Below, in pieces: positions 43,905 to 54,192 of a stretch of 64,000 nucleotides of DNA. The notes beneath the pieces were generated by a model, which worked only from the letters and a program-made list of their open reading frames with translations, did not search any database and had not been told where the DNA came from. Made by a program: the position numbers and the translations under genes. Each line of letters opens with the position of its first letter. Positions within the stretch are counted from its first letter, which is position 1. Origin of the DNA: Notolepis coatsorum (Eukaryota; Chordata; Actinopteri; Aulopiformes; Paralepididae); NCBI GenBank assembly GCA_963971535.1, contig OZ020589.1:92941182-93005181 (forward strand), written 5' to 3'.

Positions 43905-44069
43905 CCCCCATACATAAGACAAAAACATGTTTGACACCTAACACCAACTAAACATGTTCCTTTTTTTTTTTTAACAACGAGATAACATCCCCGAGATAAA
44001 ACGTGTACCCCAAAACAAAGAGCTATGAAAAAACTAGCAGTTGGTACAACCACACGGGTCAACAATGAC

Positions 44070-44225
44070 AGAACGAGTTGACGGCAAGAGAGACTGAGTC
44101 GACAGCAACATAAAACGAGTCCACAGCAACATAGACCGAGTAGACAGCAAAAATAGAACAAGTCGACAGCAATATACAGTAGAACGAGTCGACAGCAACA
44201 GACAACGAGTCGACAGCAACAGAGA
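44070..44225 (-). repeat. Degenerate 20-28-bp repeat in the Gmr1-like 3' UTR
   Basis: About seven copies of GAGTCGACAGCAACA-like units (variants GAGTTGACGGCAA, GAGTCCACAGCAACA, GAGTAGACAGCAA). Non-coding, just upstream of the LTR in the minus-strand sense; function unknown. Confidence 0.8.
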
Positions 44226-44226
44226 T

Positions 44227-45093
44227 TTAACTCCGAGATAGAGCATCCGCCAACACATTCTCAGACCCCTTCTTATGCTTTATGCTGAGGTTATAATTTT
44301 GCACTATGAGCGCCCAACGCATGAGGCGCTGATTGTGGTTGTACATCCGCGACAGAAAAACCAATGGGTTGTGGTCGGTGTATACTACCACTGGTAATAC
44401 GCTCGAACCGACATACACCTCAAAATGTTGCAACGCATACAACATAGCCAAAGTCTCCTTTTCAATAGTGGAATAGTTTAGTTGATGTTTGTTAAATTTC
44501 CGGGAGAAATAACAAACCGGGTGACTGACACCATCGTGATCTTCCTGTAATAACACCCCTCCAGCTCCCACCCCGCTGGCATCCACCTCCAGCTGGAACG
44601 GCAGGGAGAAATCTGGAGCAGAGAGAACAGGGGAACTGCATAAGAGAGCTTTAACACCATCAAATGCATTTTGACAATCAGCTGTCCAAATGAATGGTTT
44701 GGACGGGCTACACAGGCTAGTGAGAGAAGTGACGACAGAAGAAAAGTTTCGGCAAAAACCACGGTAATACCCAGCCATCCCAAGGAATCTACGCAATTCC
44801 CGCCTAGTAGTAGGCACTGGAAAAGTTGTGATTGCAGATATTTTTGCATCCACCGGACGCACTTGGCCTTGTCCTACCTGCTTACCAAGATAGGTAACCG
44901 TAGCCTTGCCGAACTCACACTTGGCAAGGTTAAGGGTCAGGGAGGCTCCAGCTAAGCGGTCAAAGACAGTTTGCAAGGTTGTCATGTGGTCACGCCAGTT
45001 GGTCGAATAGACAACCAGGTCATCGAGATAGGCATTACAATTTGGAACACCAGCCAGGACTAGGGTCACCAGTCGCTGGAAAGTGGCCGGGGC
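44227..45093 (-). pseudogene. Gmr1-like RT (second half) and RNase H
   Basis: Resumes with APATFQRLVTLVLAGVPNC after the MITE, then the catalytic NAYLDDLVVYS, and RNase H (LEVDASGVGAGGVLL, VVYTDHNPLVFL), ending ENVLADALSRS. Separated from the first RT half (ending FGMRN at 46028) by 934 bp of inserted DNA. Confidence 0.9.
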
Positions 45094-45220
45094 GCGTGTA
45101 GCATAATGACAAGCAAGCAGTGCAAAAATGCGGAAGCATTCGTCACCGCACGCCACTACGGTAAAGCGCCTTTCTTTTCAGGCCCGCTTTGGGAGCTGTC
45201 GCGCGGAAATAGGCTGTCTA

Positions 45221-45655
45221 TTGCCATTCTCTTTGACAAACTCTAACCTTAACCAGCTCCTTAACAGCGCCTAAACTTAACCGTTCTAACCTTAACCAAC
45301 TCCGAAACAATGCCTAACCTTAACCTTAACCTTAACCATGCCTAACCTTAACCATAGAAAGAATATTGCCATTCTCTTTGACAAACTCTAACCTTAACCA
45401 GCTCCTTAACAGCGCCTAAACTTAACCGTTCTAACCTTAACCAACTCCGAAACAATGCCTAACCTTAACCTTAACCTTAACCATGCCTAACCTTAACCAT
45501 AGAAAGAATATTGCCATTCTCTTTGACAAACTCTAACCTTAACCAGCTCCTTAACAGCGCCTAAACTTAACCGTTCTAACCTTAACCAACTCCGAAACAA
45601 TGCCTAACCTTAACCTTAACCTTAACCATGCCTAACCTTAACCGGCGAAAGAATA
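45221..45655 (+). repeat. 145-bp tandem repeat rich in CCTAACCTTAACC
   Basis: Three near-identical copies starting TTGCCATTCTCTTTGAC at 45221, 45366 and 45511. Each has many CTTAACC/CCTAACC units, similar to but not the vertebrate telomere repeat. Confidence 0.92.
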
Positions 45656-45689
45656 CATGTTAAAAAAAAAATCACGTTAAAAAAAAAAA

Positions 45690-45775
45690 ATTTGATGGGA
45701 TTCGAACTCGCCAGCAAACGAGCCGTAGGATCCACAGCCATGCAGTCTTGCCAATTGAGCTATTTCTGGATACTG
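45690..45775 (-). ncRNA. tRNA-like Pol III promoter inside the MITE
   Basis: Read on the minus strand: A-box-like TAGCTCAATTGG and B-box-like GAGTTCGAATCCC about 45-50 bp apart, followed by T runs (45663-45690 as A runs on the plus strand). This resembles the head of a tRNA-derived SINE. The acceptor stem is not convincingly complete, so it is not called a tRNA gene. Confidence 0.5.
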
Positions 45776-46009
45776 AATAAGGGGCGGTGACTTATATATA
45801 TTGAGCTCCGCTCGTGTCGAACCAAGGCGGGATCTCATGCGCATGCGCGGGCACCTCGCGCGAGCACGCCGGCGCACGCACGCACCTGAGCGAGCACGCC
45901 GCCGCCGCCGGTGCACGCACCTGGGCGCTGGGCGAAGGAAAATGAAAGGCGCATTACCGCACGCCACTACGGTAGAATGCTTCCGCATTCTTGCACTGCT
46001 TGCTTGACA

Positions 46010-49000
46010 TTAAGGAACAGGCCACCGATTACGCATTCCAAAAGGCATTACAGTATATTGCAAAAAATTGTCAGGAGTAACAAACGCAGAGATTTCCGAG
46101 GCACGGGGGGTCAAAGGGACCTGCCAGTAACCCTTTAACAAATCTAGTTTGCTAACATAGGTGGCAGATCCAAGGTTGTCAATACAATCTTCCATGCGGG
46201 GCAGTGGGAAGGAATCAGGCACGGTGACAGCATTTACCTTTCGGAAATCAGTACAAAATCTAGGAGTTCCATCCGATTTGGGAGCTAACAAGCAAGGTGA
46301 ACTCCAGGGACTGCAACTTGGCTTGGCTAAACCATGTTTTAACAAATAGTCAACCTCCTGTTGCATCATGGCCCTCTTGGTGATGTTAACACGGTATGCA
46401 TGTTGCTTGATAGGCACAGCATTGTTAACATTAATATCATGGGCCAATACAGAAGTACAGGAGGGAACATCACCAAACAGAGCCATGTAGGCCTGAATCA
46501 AATTTGTGATGTCCTCTCGCTGCTCCTCAGGTAAGTGTGCTAAGTGAGTGGGCAGGTTCAATAACATCTCAGTGTTGGACAATCTAGCACCCTGACGGGC
46601 TGCATTGCGCAACTCCAAGCCATCTACATCCTCACCACTAACGTCAGGAGAGTCCGGAGCTATTGGAGTTGAGGCAACAGCCGAGACGGCCAGTCCGGCT
46701 GTCTGGTCTGAGGTCTTCACCTGCACACTATCTCTGGAAAAATATGGTTTAAGCATATTGATGTGGCAAACACGAGAGTGACGTTTACGATCAGGGGTGC
46801 GAACTACATAGTCTGTATCACTTATTTTCTTGTCTATTGCATATGGTCCGGAAAAACGAGCGGAAAGAGCAGAACCAAGGATAGGTAACAGGACTAGAAC
46901 CTTATCACCTGGCTGGAAAGATCGAGAAACAGCTTTCTCGTCATAGTGCCGTTTCATAGTTCTCTGGGAAGAAGAGAGCGCTTCTTTTGCGAGAGAGCAC
47001 GCCTGATGCAGTTGCTCTCGAAACTGGCTAACAAAATCTAGAACATTAGTGGGTGTGCTGGCACCCTTTGACATGAACCGTTCTTTAAGAACTTTCAGAG
47101 GCCCTCTAACAGTGTGCCCGAAAACGAGCTCAGCAGGACTGAAACCAAGAGACTCCTGTATGGTCTCTCGCGCAGCAAATAGAACAAGGGGGACACCCTC
47201 ATCCCAATCTTTCTCTGTGTCTAAGCAATATTTACGCAGCATGGACTTTAAGGTCTGATGCCAACGTTCTAGAGCCCCCTGAGTTTCAGGGTGGTAGGCA
47301 CTGGACACTATATGTCGGATACCCAGGGACTGTAACACTTGCTCAAATAACCTCGACAGGAAGTTGGTGCCTTGGTCCGTTTGTACTACCTTAGGCAGTC
47401 CAAACGTGGAGAAGAACTTCGTCAAAGCCTTAATTATTACAGGCGCTGTAATTCTGCGAAGAGGGATAGCCTCAGGGAAACGGGTGGCGGTACACATTAT
47501 TGTCAACAAAAACTGATTGCCGGCTTTGGTCTTTGGCAACGGACCAACACAGTCAACTATGACATGTTCAAATGGTTCACCGACCGCTGGTATAGGACAG
47601 AGGGGAGCAGGTGGAATTACCTGGTTTGGCTTTCCGGTGATCTGACAAGTACTACAGGTACGACAGTACTGTGCTACATCGGACTTCAAACCGGGCCAAA
47701 AGAAATGTTGAAGTATTCTGTTGTATGTTTTAGTGACTCCCAAGTGTCCAGACCAAGGGTGGTCATGGGCCAAGAACAGTACATGCTGACGATAAACTGC
47801 AGGGACAACAATCTGATAAACAGTGCTCCAGTCTGGTACCTGATCTGGTAGCCCTATCTCCGATTGTGCATGCTCTGCCAGTCTAGTACCATGAGACCTC
47901 CATGTACGCATCAAAACTCCTTCATCCACAAAATAAGAATGCAACTCTCTCCTCTGTTCTGTTTCAAGAGAAGAGAAACATTTTGCAAGAGAAGGGTCAG
48001 CCTTCTGGGCAGTAATTAGCATTTCACGAGTAACGGGTAACTTCAATGCGTCGGAACTAGTTACAGTTGTCTGTGGGGGTACCTTACTATGAGTCGGTGG
48101 TTTGTCAGCGGTATCAGAAGTTGGAGCCAGCAACTCCTCCCTGACAAAGGCTGAAGCAAAAACAGAGTCAGACAAATTAATTTCATCACCTCTCTTTTTC
48201 AATTGAGCCCGAGTGACAACACTTGCAGAAAAAACTTCAGGGAAGTTCTGTGACAAGTCATCAGGCAGAGAATCTGTGTCTGGGTGATCCAACACTTCCA
48301 GCACAGCGTTCACCTGTCCTCCAGCTAAATCATTTCCCATGATAAAGGAAATGCCTTTAACTGGCAAGGAAGGTCTCACCCCTATTTTAAAGAAACCAGT
48401 GACCAAATCAGACTGTACATGAATACAGTGTAACGGGGCTGGCACGAAACCCATCTCAATACCTTGAACTAGGACACTAGAACCACAGGAAGATTTCTCA
48501 GACAGAGGTAGTACATCAGAGAGGATAAAGGATTGTGAGGCTCCAGTATCTCGTAAGATCTGAACTGTACACTGATCTTTTGGATCCCCTGTCAAGGAAA
48601 CTAAACCCTTGGAAGTAAATGGCCTGAAACAAGGATCGAGAACATCCTGATCATTGTGCATCTGTTGATCAGAATCAGGTGCCATTTTAATCAGACCAAC
48701 CCCTTTGGGTTGTCTAAAGTTCTGAGAGGACGGTTGCTGCTTACGTTTCAATGTTAAACAGTCAGAAATAACATGACCAGGCTTATGACAGTAGTAACAT
48801 GTCCGCTCCTCTTTTGAGCGTGGAGGTGACATTTTTGGTCGGGGGTGTGTGAATTCTGAATGGTTGGGGACAGAATGTTTCTGAGAGAAATCATGGGGGA
48901 GAAACGAGTCACGCCTATCTACAAACACAGTTTTATGGGTTAGCGCAAACTCATCAGCTAATACAGCAGCTTGCTGCAGAGTGGACACTTTCTGCTCACT

Positions 49001-50056
49001 CAGGTAAATTACAATACGCTCTGGCAAACGATTCTTAAACTCTTCTAATAGAATGAGTTCTCTGAGAGAGTTAAGATCTGAGGCCTTGCTTGCTGCACAC
49101 CATTTATCAAAGAGAGTTCCCTTCTCTCTAGCAAACTCTACAAAGGTCTGGTTGACAGCTCTCTTGTGACTGCGAAACCTCTGCCTATAAGCTTCGGGCA
49201 CAAGCTCATATGCACGAAGGATGGCAGCCTTCACAGTATCATACAGTAAACTATCTTCTAGGGAAAGTGTTGAACAAACCTCTTGGGCTTTACCAGTCAA
49301 TTTGCATTGAAGCAACAAAGGCCAGACCTCTCTTGGCCAGCGCAATGAAGCAGCAATACGCTCAAACACATTAAAATAAGTATCAACTTCTGTCTCTCGG
49401 AACGGAGGCACCAAAGCAATGTGTTTACTTATATCAAAAGTGTGTGATGAATAAGCTGTGGAGGAGGACATACCCGGGCCTTGTGGAGGAGTCGGTGTAG
49501 CAGAGTTGGATCCACTCCTTTGGTCTCCCAGCTCCAACTCCCGCAGTCTGAGCTCTTTTTCCACCTCAAGCTCCAACCTACGGATGTTAACAGCCCTTTC
49601 ATTTTCCGCCTCAAGCTCCATTTTACGAAGCCGATACTCCGCCTCACGTGCTTGTGCCTTCTCCTGAGCCTCCATCTGGAGACGTGCTATTCTAAACTTG
49701 ACCTGTGCCCCTTCTCGAGACCCAGTTGACACAGGAGAGGTCAAGTGAAAATGTGGCAATGTGACTCTCACACCTGCCTTTTCAGCACCATGGGCTTGCT
49801 CCTCAGAAGTCTGTGCTTCTGTAGGTTCACCAGGAGGACTTGCATGTTCATCAGAGACCACAGGTAAAACAAGCGTCCCCTGCTCCAACAGCTTATCTAC
49901 CACAAGACACCTGATATCCTGCTTAAGATGCTTTTGTTGAACCGAGAGTTTAAAATGTGTGGCAATCTCCACTAAGTCTGCCTTGCGGCAGCTATCTAGC
50001 GCTTCCCAAGTAGGATTGCTCAAGAATTTCCCCAGATCAAAAGTACTAACTGCCAT
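46010..50056 (-). CDS. Gmr1-like Gag-Pol: SCAN-like capsid, zinc knuckle, protease, integrase, RT start
   Basis: 1348 codons from the ATG at 50056, about 134 bp after the 5' LTR. Order: N-terminal helical domain, a charged coiled coil (about residues 120-185), capsid with a SCAN-related stretch (YELVPEAYRQRF ... LILLEEFKNRLPE), CCHC knuckle CYYCHKPGHVISDC, protease LRDTGASQSFIL, integrase zinc finger (HPWSGHLGVTKTYN ... CSTCQ) and core (VDCVGPLP, VQTDQGTNFLS, HPETQGALERW), then RT from YRVNITKRAMM to MPFGMRN. The final six residues (RWPVP and stop) come from the MITE. Known: SCAN domains of vertebrate zinc-finger proteins derive from Gmr1-like capsids. The frame is otherwise open, consistent with a young copy. 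Confidence 0.93.
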   Translation of the reverse strand: MAVSTFDLGKFLSNPTWEALDSCRKADLVEIATHFKLSVQQKHLKQDIRCLVVDKLLEQGTLVLPVVSDEHASPPGEPTEAQTSEEQAHGAEKAGVRVTLPHFHLTSPVSTGSREGAQVKFRIARLQMEAQEKAQAREAEYRLRKMELEAENERAVNIRRLELEVEKELRLRELELGDQRSGSNSATPTPPQGPGMSSSTAYSSHTFDISKHIALVPPFRETEVDTYFNVFERIAASLRWPREVWPLLLQCKLTGKAQEVCSTLSLEDSLLYDTVKAAILRAYELVPEAYRQRFRSHKRAVNQTFVEFAREKGTLFDKWCAASKASDLNSLRELILLEEFKNRLPERIVIYLSEQKVSTLQQAAVLADEFALTHKTVFVDRRDSFLPHDFSQKHSVPNHSEFTHPRPKMSPPRSKEERTCYYCHKPGHVISDCLTLKRKQQPSSQNFRQPKGVGLIKMAPDSDQQMHNDQDVLDPCFRPFTSKGLVSLTGDPKDQCTVQILRDTGASQSFILSDVLPLSEKSSCGSSVLVQGIEMGFVPAPLHCIHVQSDLVTGFFKIGVRPSLPVKGISFIMGNDLAGGQVNAVLEVLDHPDTDSLPDDLSQNFPEVFSASVVTRAQLKKRGDEINLSDSVFASAFVREELLAPTSDTADKPPTHSKVPPQTTVTSSDALKLPVTREMLITAQKADPSLAKCFSSLETEQRRELHSYFVDEGVLMRTWRSHGTRLAEHAQSEIGLPDQVPDWSTVYQIVVPAVYRQHVLFLAHDHPWSGHLGVTKTYNRILQHFFWPGLKSDVAQYCRTCSTCQITGKPNQVIPPAPLCPIPAVGEPFEHVIVDCVGPLPKTKAGNQFLLTIMCTATRFPEAIPLRRITAPVIIKALTKFFSTFGLPKVVQTDQGTNFLSRLFEQVLQSLGIRHIVSSAYHPETQGALERWHQTLKSMLRKYCLDTEKDWDEGVPLVLFAARETIQESLGFSPAELVFGHTVRGPLKVLKERFMSKGASTPTNVLDFVSQFREQLHQACSLAKEALSSSQRTMKRHYDEKAVSRSFQPGDKVLVLLPILGSALSARFSGPYAIDKKISDTDYVVRTPDRKRHSRVCHINMLKPYFSRDSVQVKTSDQTAGLAVSAVASTPIAPDSPDVSGEDVDGLELRNAARQGARLSNTEMLLNLPTHLAHLPEEQREDITNLIQAYMALFGDVPSCTSVLAHDINVNNAVPIKQHAYRVNITKRAMMQQEVDYLLKHGLAKPSCSPWSSPCLLAPKSDGTPRFCTDFRKVNAVTVPDSFPLPRMEDCIDNLGSATYVSKLDLLKGYWQVPLTPRASEISAFVTPDNFLQYTVMPFGMRNRWPVP

Positions 50057-50190
50057 TATTTTTTCTTACACAAATGCCATTTTTACACAAATTAATTAAT
50101 AACTATACAAGTGTAAACAAACACAGTTCACCAAATCCATCAACCAACAATTGAACACGGGTTACAAGATCCAGGCAGAGCTCCCATTTA

Positions 50191-50930
50191 TGTTACGACC
50201 CCTGTGAGTCTAAGGGTAAAGGGCTGTAACATAACAGTTGGTTGACAGAAAAGATGGACCACGTTTGTAAACAACAATGATATTTATTGAAAGATGCAAA
50301 GGAAGCACATGTAGCTCAGGGGTGAGCCCAGGCCAAAACAACAAACAAACACCACTATACTCCAAATAAACCCAAATCTAATCTATGGTAAAAGAGATTA
50401 CATTACCTAAACTACTCTTACCTAACCAAAACAGGAGAAAACAATATCCAAAGTAAATGGCAGCTCACCCCATCTGTGCTTCCTGAGAAAGAGAGAAAAA
50501 CACATTAATTATACAGAAACAAAGGCAGAATATATACAAAAACAAACTATAACTAACAATGCTCTCTCTGTGGCCATACACACACAAGGAAATTTCTACT
50601 AAGCACCAAAGGCCAATAAACGAAATGCAATATTGTCAAAGTTACAGGTTTACAAAATCACAACAGGCCTAGCCTCATGCCAGAGAGAGAGAAAGACTGA
50701 AGTGAGAAGCCATGTTTTAACAGGTGTGGGGTGATCCATGATTGGGTGGTGTGGATTGAGTGTTGGAGTCTGGGAAGCCATCCACCAATCGGTGCTGTGT
50801 TGCTATAATGGAAGGGCAGGCCTGGCAGGGACCAATGGTGAAGGGAACAATGGCTGGAGGGAGGAAACAAAATGGAGAACACACACACATGGAGACACAC
50901 ACTGGGGAATATATACATTGGGATGTAACA
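50191..50930 (-). repeat. Gmr1-like 5' LTR
   Basis: Partner of 43165-43904. The sequence just inside it (TAAATGGGAGCTCTGCC on the minus strand) is the likely primer-binding region; I cannot name the tRNA. Confidence 0.92.
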
Positions 50931-52052
50931 CCGACCTTGGTTTTGCCCACGTCCACCTCCTCTGTTCCCCCCTCGAGTGCCTCCCCTTCTGGCTCTATAG
51001 CCATTCTCACATTCCCATGAAATATGTCCGATCTCCCCACACTGCCAGCAATCAACATGCCGACCTTTGTTTCCATTCGCGCCCCCTCTCCTGCCTCCAC
51101 TTGATCCCCGTGCCTGCCAGGGTGTCCCTCTTGGGGTTTGTTGTTGTCCCGGCGCAGGACCCCCTGGTGTTCCCGCCTGAGCCTGTCCCTGTTCATGTGG
51201 TTCTCCGTTGGAGCCCGTCTCCCCTCTTGGCTGTGCGGACTGGATTAGGCCTTGGAGGTATTCCACTACCTGTCCTGCCTCGGTTGGCTGTTGTTCTTGC
51301 TGGAGGCCCGTCCTCCGCTCTTCCTCCACCCTGGCCCTGGCCGACTGGCTCCTAGTCATTGGGCCACGTCTCTCAGTTTGGTACTGATGGTGGGGGTGGG
51401 GGAAACCTAGGCACGGGACACAGGTGGGCTCTAGAAACTGTTCATGTATTTTCTCATACCTGCTGTCGATCTCTATTCCAGCCGTACGACCAGAGTCAAC
51501 TCCCTGGGACTGCTGTAACAACATCGCTCTCCTCAGTTGCTTTCTTTGTCTCTTGGTTAACTGGCAGTCTCCTGCAACGGACACTTCAGCGTGGATCGGC
51601 TCGGGTAATACAGTTGTCTCTGGGTCGCTCGCAGCAACGACCCCCTGTGGTGGAGTTAAAAACATTATTTCCAGTCCCTCCGTCACACTGGTCTCAGGAG
51701 GGGAGTCGGTCACATTCAAGTCAATCAGGTTAACGTCACTGTTCAATTCGGTCAATGAAATGTCTGCAGAGGTTATCGGCATTACCCCACTACCGGCATT
51801 ATTTCTTTTCATCGCCTTTCGTAATCTCTTTTTCTGTTTTTTGATTTGGGTACGCATTCTATACCGGCCTCCTGTCTTATATTTAAATACAAGGTTCTGT
51901 AACGGCCTGAATATCTTTGGCCATTGTTTCGTCACTTTTATTGTGACATTCCCAGTCGTTGAAATAGACAGATTGTCTACCCTTTCTATGGTTATTGCAT
52001 CTAACCCTCCAGTTGCTCCTATCTGTGTATTTGCCATTCTCACCTCTTTCAA
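50931..52052 (-). pseudogene. Gag-like gene of element X, copy B, truncated by the Gmr1 junction
   Basis: Same as copy A from MKEVRMANTQIG to the Gly/Arg-rich tail (knuckle CWQCGEIGHISWEC, K to Q), then broken at 50931, where the frame runs into antisense LTR sequence. One or two other substitutions (KVMKRNN/KAMKRNN, QQYQG/QQSQG). Confidence 0.85.
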
Positions 52053-54192
52053 ACACTCGTAATATCACCGTTTGGAAAGCAAGTTTCTCTGTATTTAAAC
52101 TACTTTTACAAACTTGAGTTAATCTCACTCACACTGTCAGAGTTATTGGTGCAAACAGGAATTGGTAAATCGCTGTGTGTGATACTATACCCCGACTTTC
52201 AACAGTCAATTTGATTCCCCTGTCTGGAGTTTGGAATTGTCAGCACTGCCCTGTCCGCCCTGGAGCAGCTGTGAAGAGAGAAAAGAAAAAGCATACACTT
52301 AATTATCAGTGGCATTTCCCTTTCACAATCCATCATTTATCTTTAAGCATGGAATGTCGGGCATCTTCTATACTAATATCACTTAAGAGAGCATTTGTGC
52401 AATCTTCTTTTGAATTATTAACGACACGGCCTTAATCGTTTTTCGTTGTCTCCATCGGAAAACTGGATCTCCCAATCCCGTTGTCATGCTCCTTCTTCAC
52501 ACAACTCCGGGGAACCCTATTTCGCATCAGTCTTTTCCTTCTGTTGATCAATCAGACATTTTTTATTCACAGCCTATCATTTCTAAACATTTGTACTGGA
52601 TATGGTAACTTAGGTGAATAAAATCACTTTAACTCTTATTGCTCTGCAAATGACTATGTGTATCTTTAAGGGGAGACACTGCAGGTGAATAGGGTAAAAA
52701 AATTAACTAATAGATATCACAATGAAACTTCCCCAGTTGATTACTTATATTAAGACAAGACTTTTTTGTATTACAAGTTTTCTGAAATTGTATGTTTAAA
52801 TATGCAAATGAGGCATGATCTACTTAAATATGCACTAATTTGCATATAATTCCAGGACAGAAATCTGAACATTGGATAAAGCCATTTTCAAAATTATAGT
52901 TTCATTTTGTTGACATATTAGAGCCAAAGGTTATTACAGAGGGGATTTTGGATATCTCTTTTTATCACTCCATAAATCAGAAAATACTCCATTCAGTCCA
53001 TTTTTATGGTAAAATTCCATATTTCGCCATGTTTTTAGGAATAAAATGTGATATAAATCAGGGTATGAATGCGATATCAACAAACCCTTCTGTAAATACC
53101 TTCAGAATATAGATATGAATAGAACTGGAAGGTTTGGTGTATGTGAGTGCTACTGAAGTGGAGATTTCTGGCTCAGAGTATGAGGAAAAACTCTTAAAAC
53201 TCATTTTTGGGAAAACGCCTTCAAAGTTCTGTATTGTAAAATGCCATACTTTTTTTTTTAAACAGATATTTACAAACACAATACCTAATCAAACCATTAG
53301 TAATAGACAACCTAAACACATGCCTGATAACTGAATAATAATAATAATAATGATGTTATTGAACTGAACAGAACTACACACAGGCTACAAACAGTGTAGT
53401 ACAGTGTAGTACCCCCTAATAGGCAAAACATATTTGAATAGATATCACTATGAAACTTTCCCAATTTGTTATGTACATATAAACTAAGAAAAAATATATT
53501 GCAAGTTTTCTGAAATTTATGTTTATATATGCAAATGAGGCACTTCCCCATTAAATATGTGCACATTTATGGATGCAATAAGGCAAAATGATGTAAAATA
53601 AACAACTAAATGTGTGTTATTGACGTTTTATTGTCACTAGTTTCATAGAAGACATGTTTAGGAAGCAAAATATAACAAAATCTCAAAATCAACAAAAAAA
53701 GTATATTTTGACTATTCACCTGCAGTGTCTCGCCTTAATTCTAACATTTCCTTCTATGTGTAACTTTATTTATTTCTATTACTAAGAAAGCCTAAAAATG
53801 TATTCAGCTCATATTACATTTTACATACCAGTAATACACCTATCTCACACATAATTCTGCACACAATTACTACACATTCCCCCGTAACACCTAACCACTT
53901 AGGTGTTAAACCCACTTCTCACGAGAAAAGAAATCAATTTTCAGAGACTCATGTTACTGAATTCTCGTGTCTTGGGACAGTGTCACACAACCTGCTTATT
54001 AAACCACAGGCGCCGACACTACCCCCATTTTGAAATCCCTGCAGACCAATGACATCTCACTGGTCAGCCTGACTTTTGGCCCACGGCGTCCCCCCCAGTT
54101 TGCAACCTGGAACGCGAAACCCCGGGCTTCCTACTCAAGGATATCCAAAGTCCATACCACTCTCAACCACTGCTGCCCACACACAGCACCTC
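52053..54192 (-). repeat. Leader part of duplicated X segment, copy B, with nested MITE
   Basis: Matches 42093-43164 on both sides of the MITE at 52670-53734. No supported ORF. Continues beyond 54192 into X sequence absent from copy A. Confidence 0.9.
52670..53734. mobile_element. TTAA-target MITE present only in copy B
   Basis: TTAA at 52666-52669 and 53735-53738; copy A shows the single TTAA (42706-42709). Inverted ends G-G-(G/C)-GAGACACTGCAGGTGAATAG match at 22 of 23 bases. 1065 bp, no transposase. It contains an internal diverged repeat (AATAGATATCAC.ATGAAACTT ... TATGCAAATGAGGCA at about 52703-52812 and 53437-53542). Confidence 0.9.

Larger units (their letters stand above)
45094..46027. 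mobile_element. MITE-like insertion in the Gmr1-like RT
   Basis: Interrupts FGMRN|APATFQ. Near its ends are inverted CAAGCAAGCAGTGCAA sequences followed by AATGCGGAAGCATTC. Inside the stems, the motif ACCGCACGCCACTACGGT is in the same orientation at both ends, i.e. one arm is flipped relative to the palindrome. The core holds three 145-bp repeats, a tRNA-like Pol III promoter and a GC-rich GCGCATGCGC region. No clear TSD; superfamily unknown. Confidence 0.7.
43165..50930 (-). mobile_element. Gmr1-like Gypsy retrotransposon (integrase before RT)
   Basis: Two 740-bp LTRs (43165-43904 and 50191-50930), TGTTACGACC...GGGATGTAACA, with only about three differences, so young. On the minus strand: gag, protease, integrase, RT, RNase H. 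Integrase upstream of RT is the order of the Gmr1 group first described from Atlantic cod. RT is split by a MITE. The flanks (CACCTC before, CCGACC after) do not form a TSD, and the element stands at the junction of a duplicated X segment. Confidence 0.9.

Noticed and set aside
45221-45655. Possible interstitial telomere array
   Set aside because: The units are CTTAACC/CCTAACC in a 145-bp repeat, not runs of the vertebrate telomere hexamer CCCTAA, and they lie inside a MITE.
45690-45775. A functional tRNA gene
   Set aside because: A- and B-box-like motifs are present, but I could not form a full acceptor stem; more likely a tRNA-derived promoter in a repeat.
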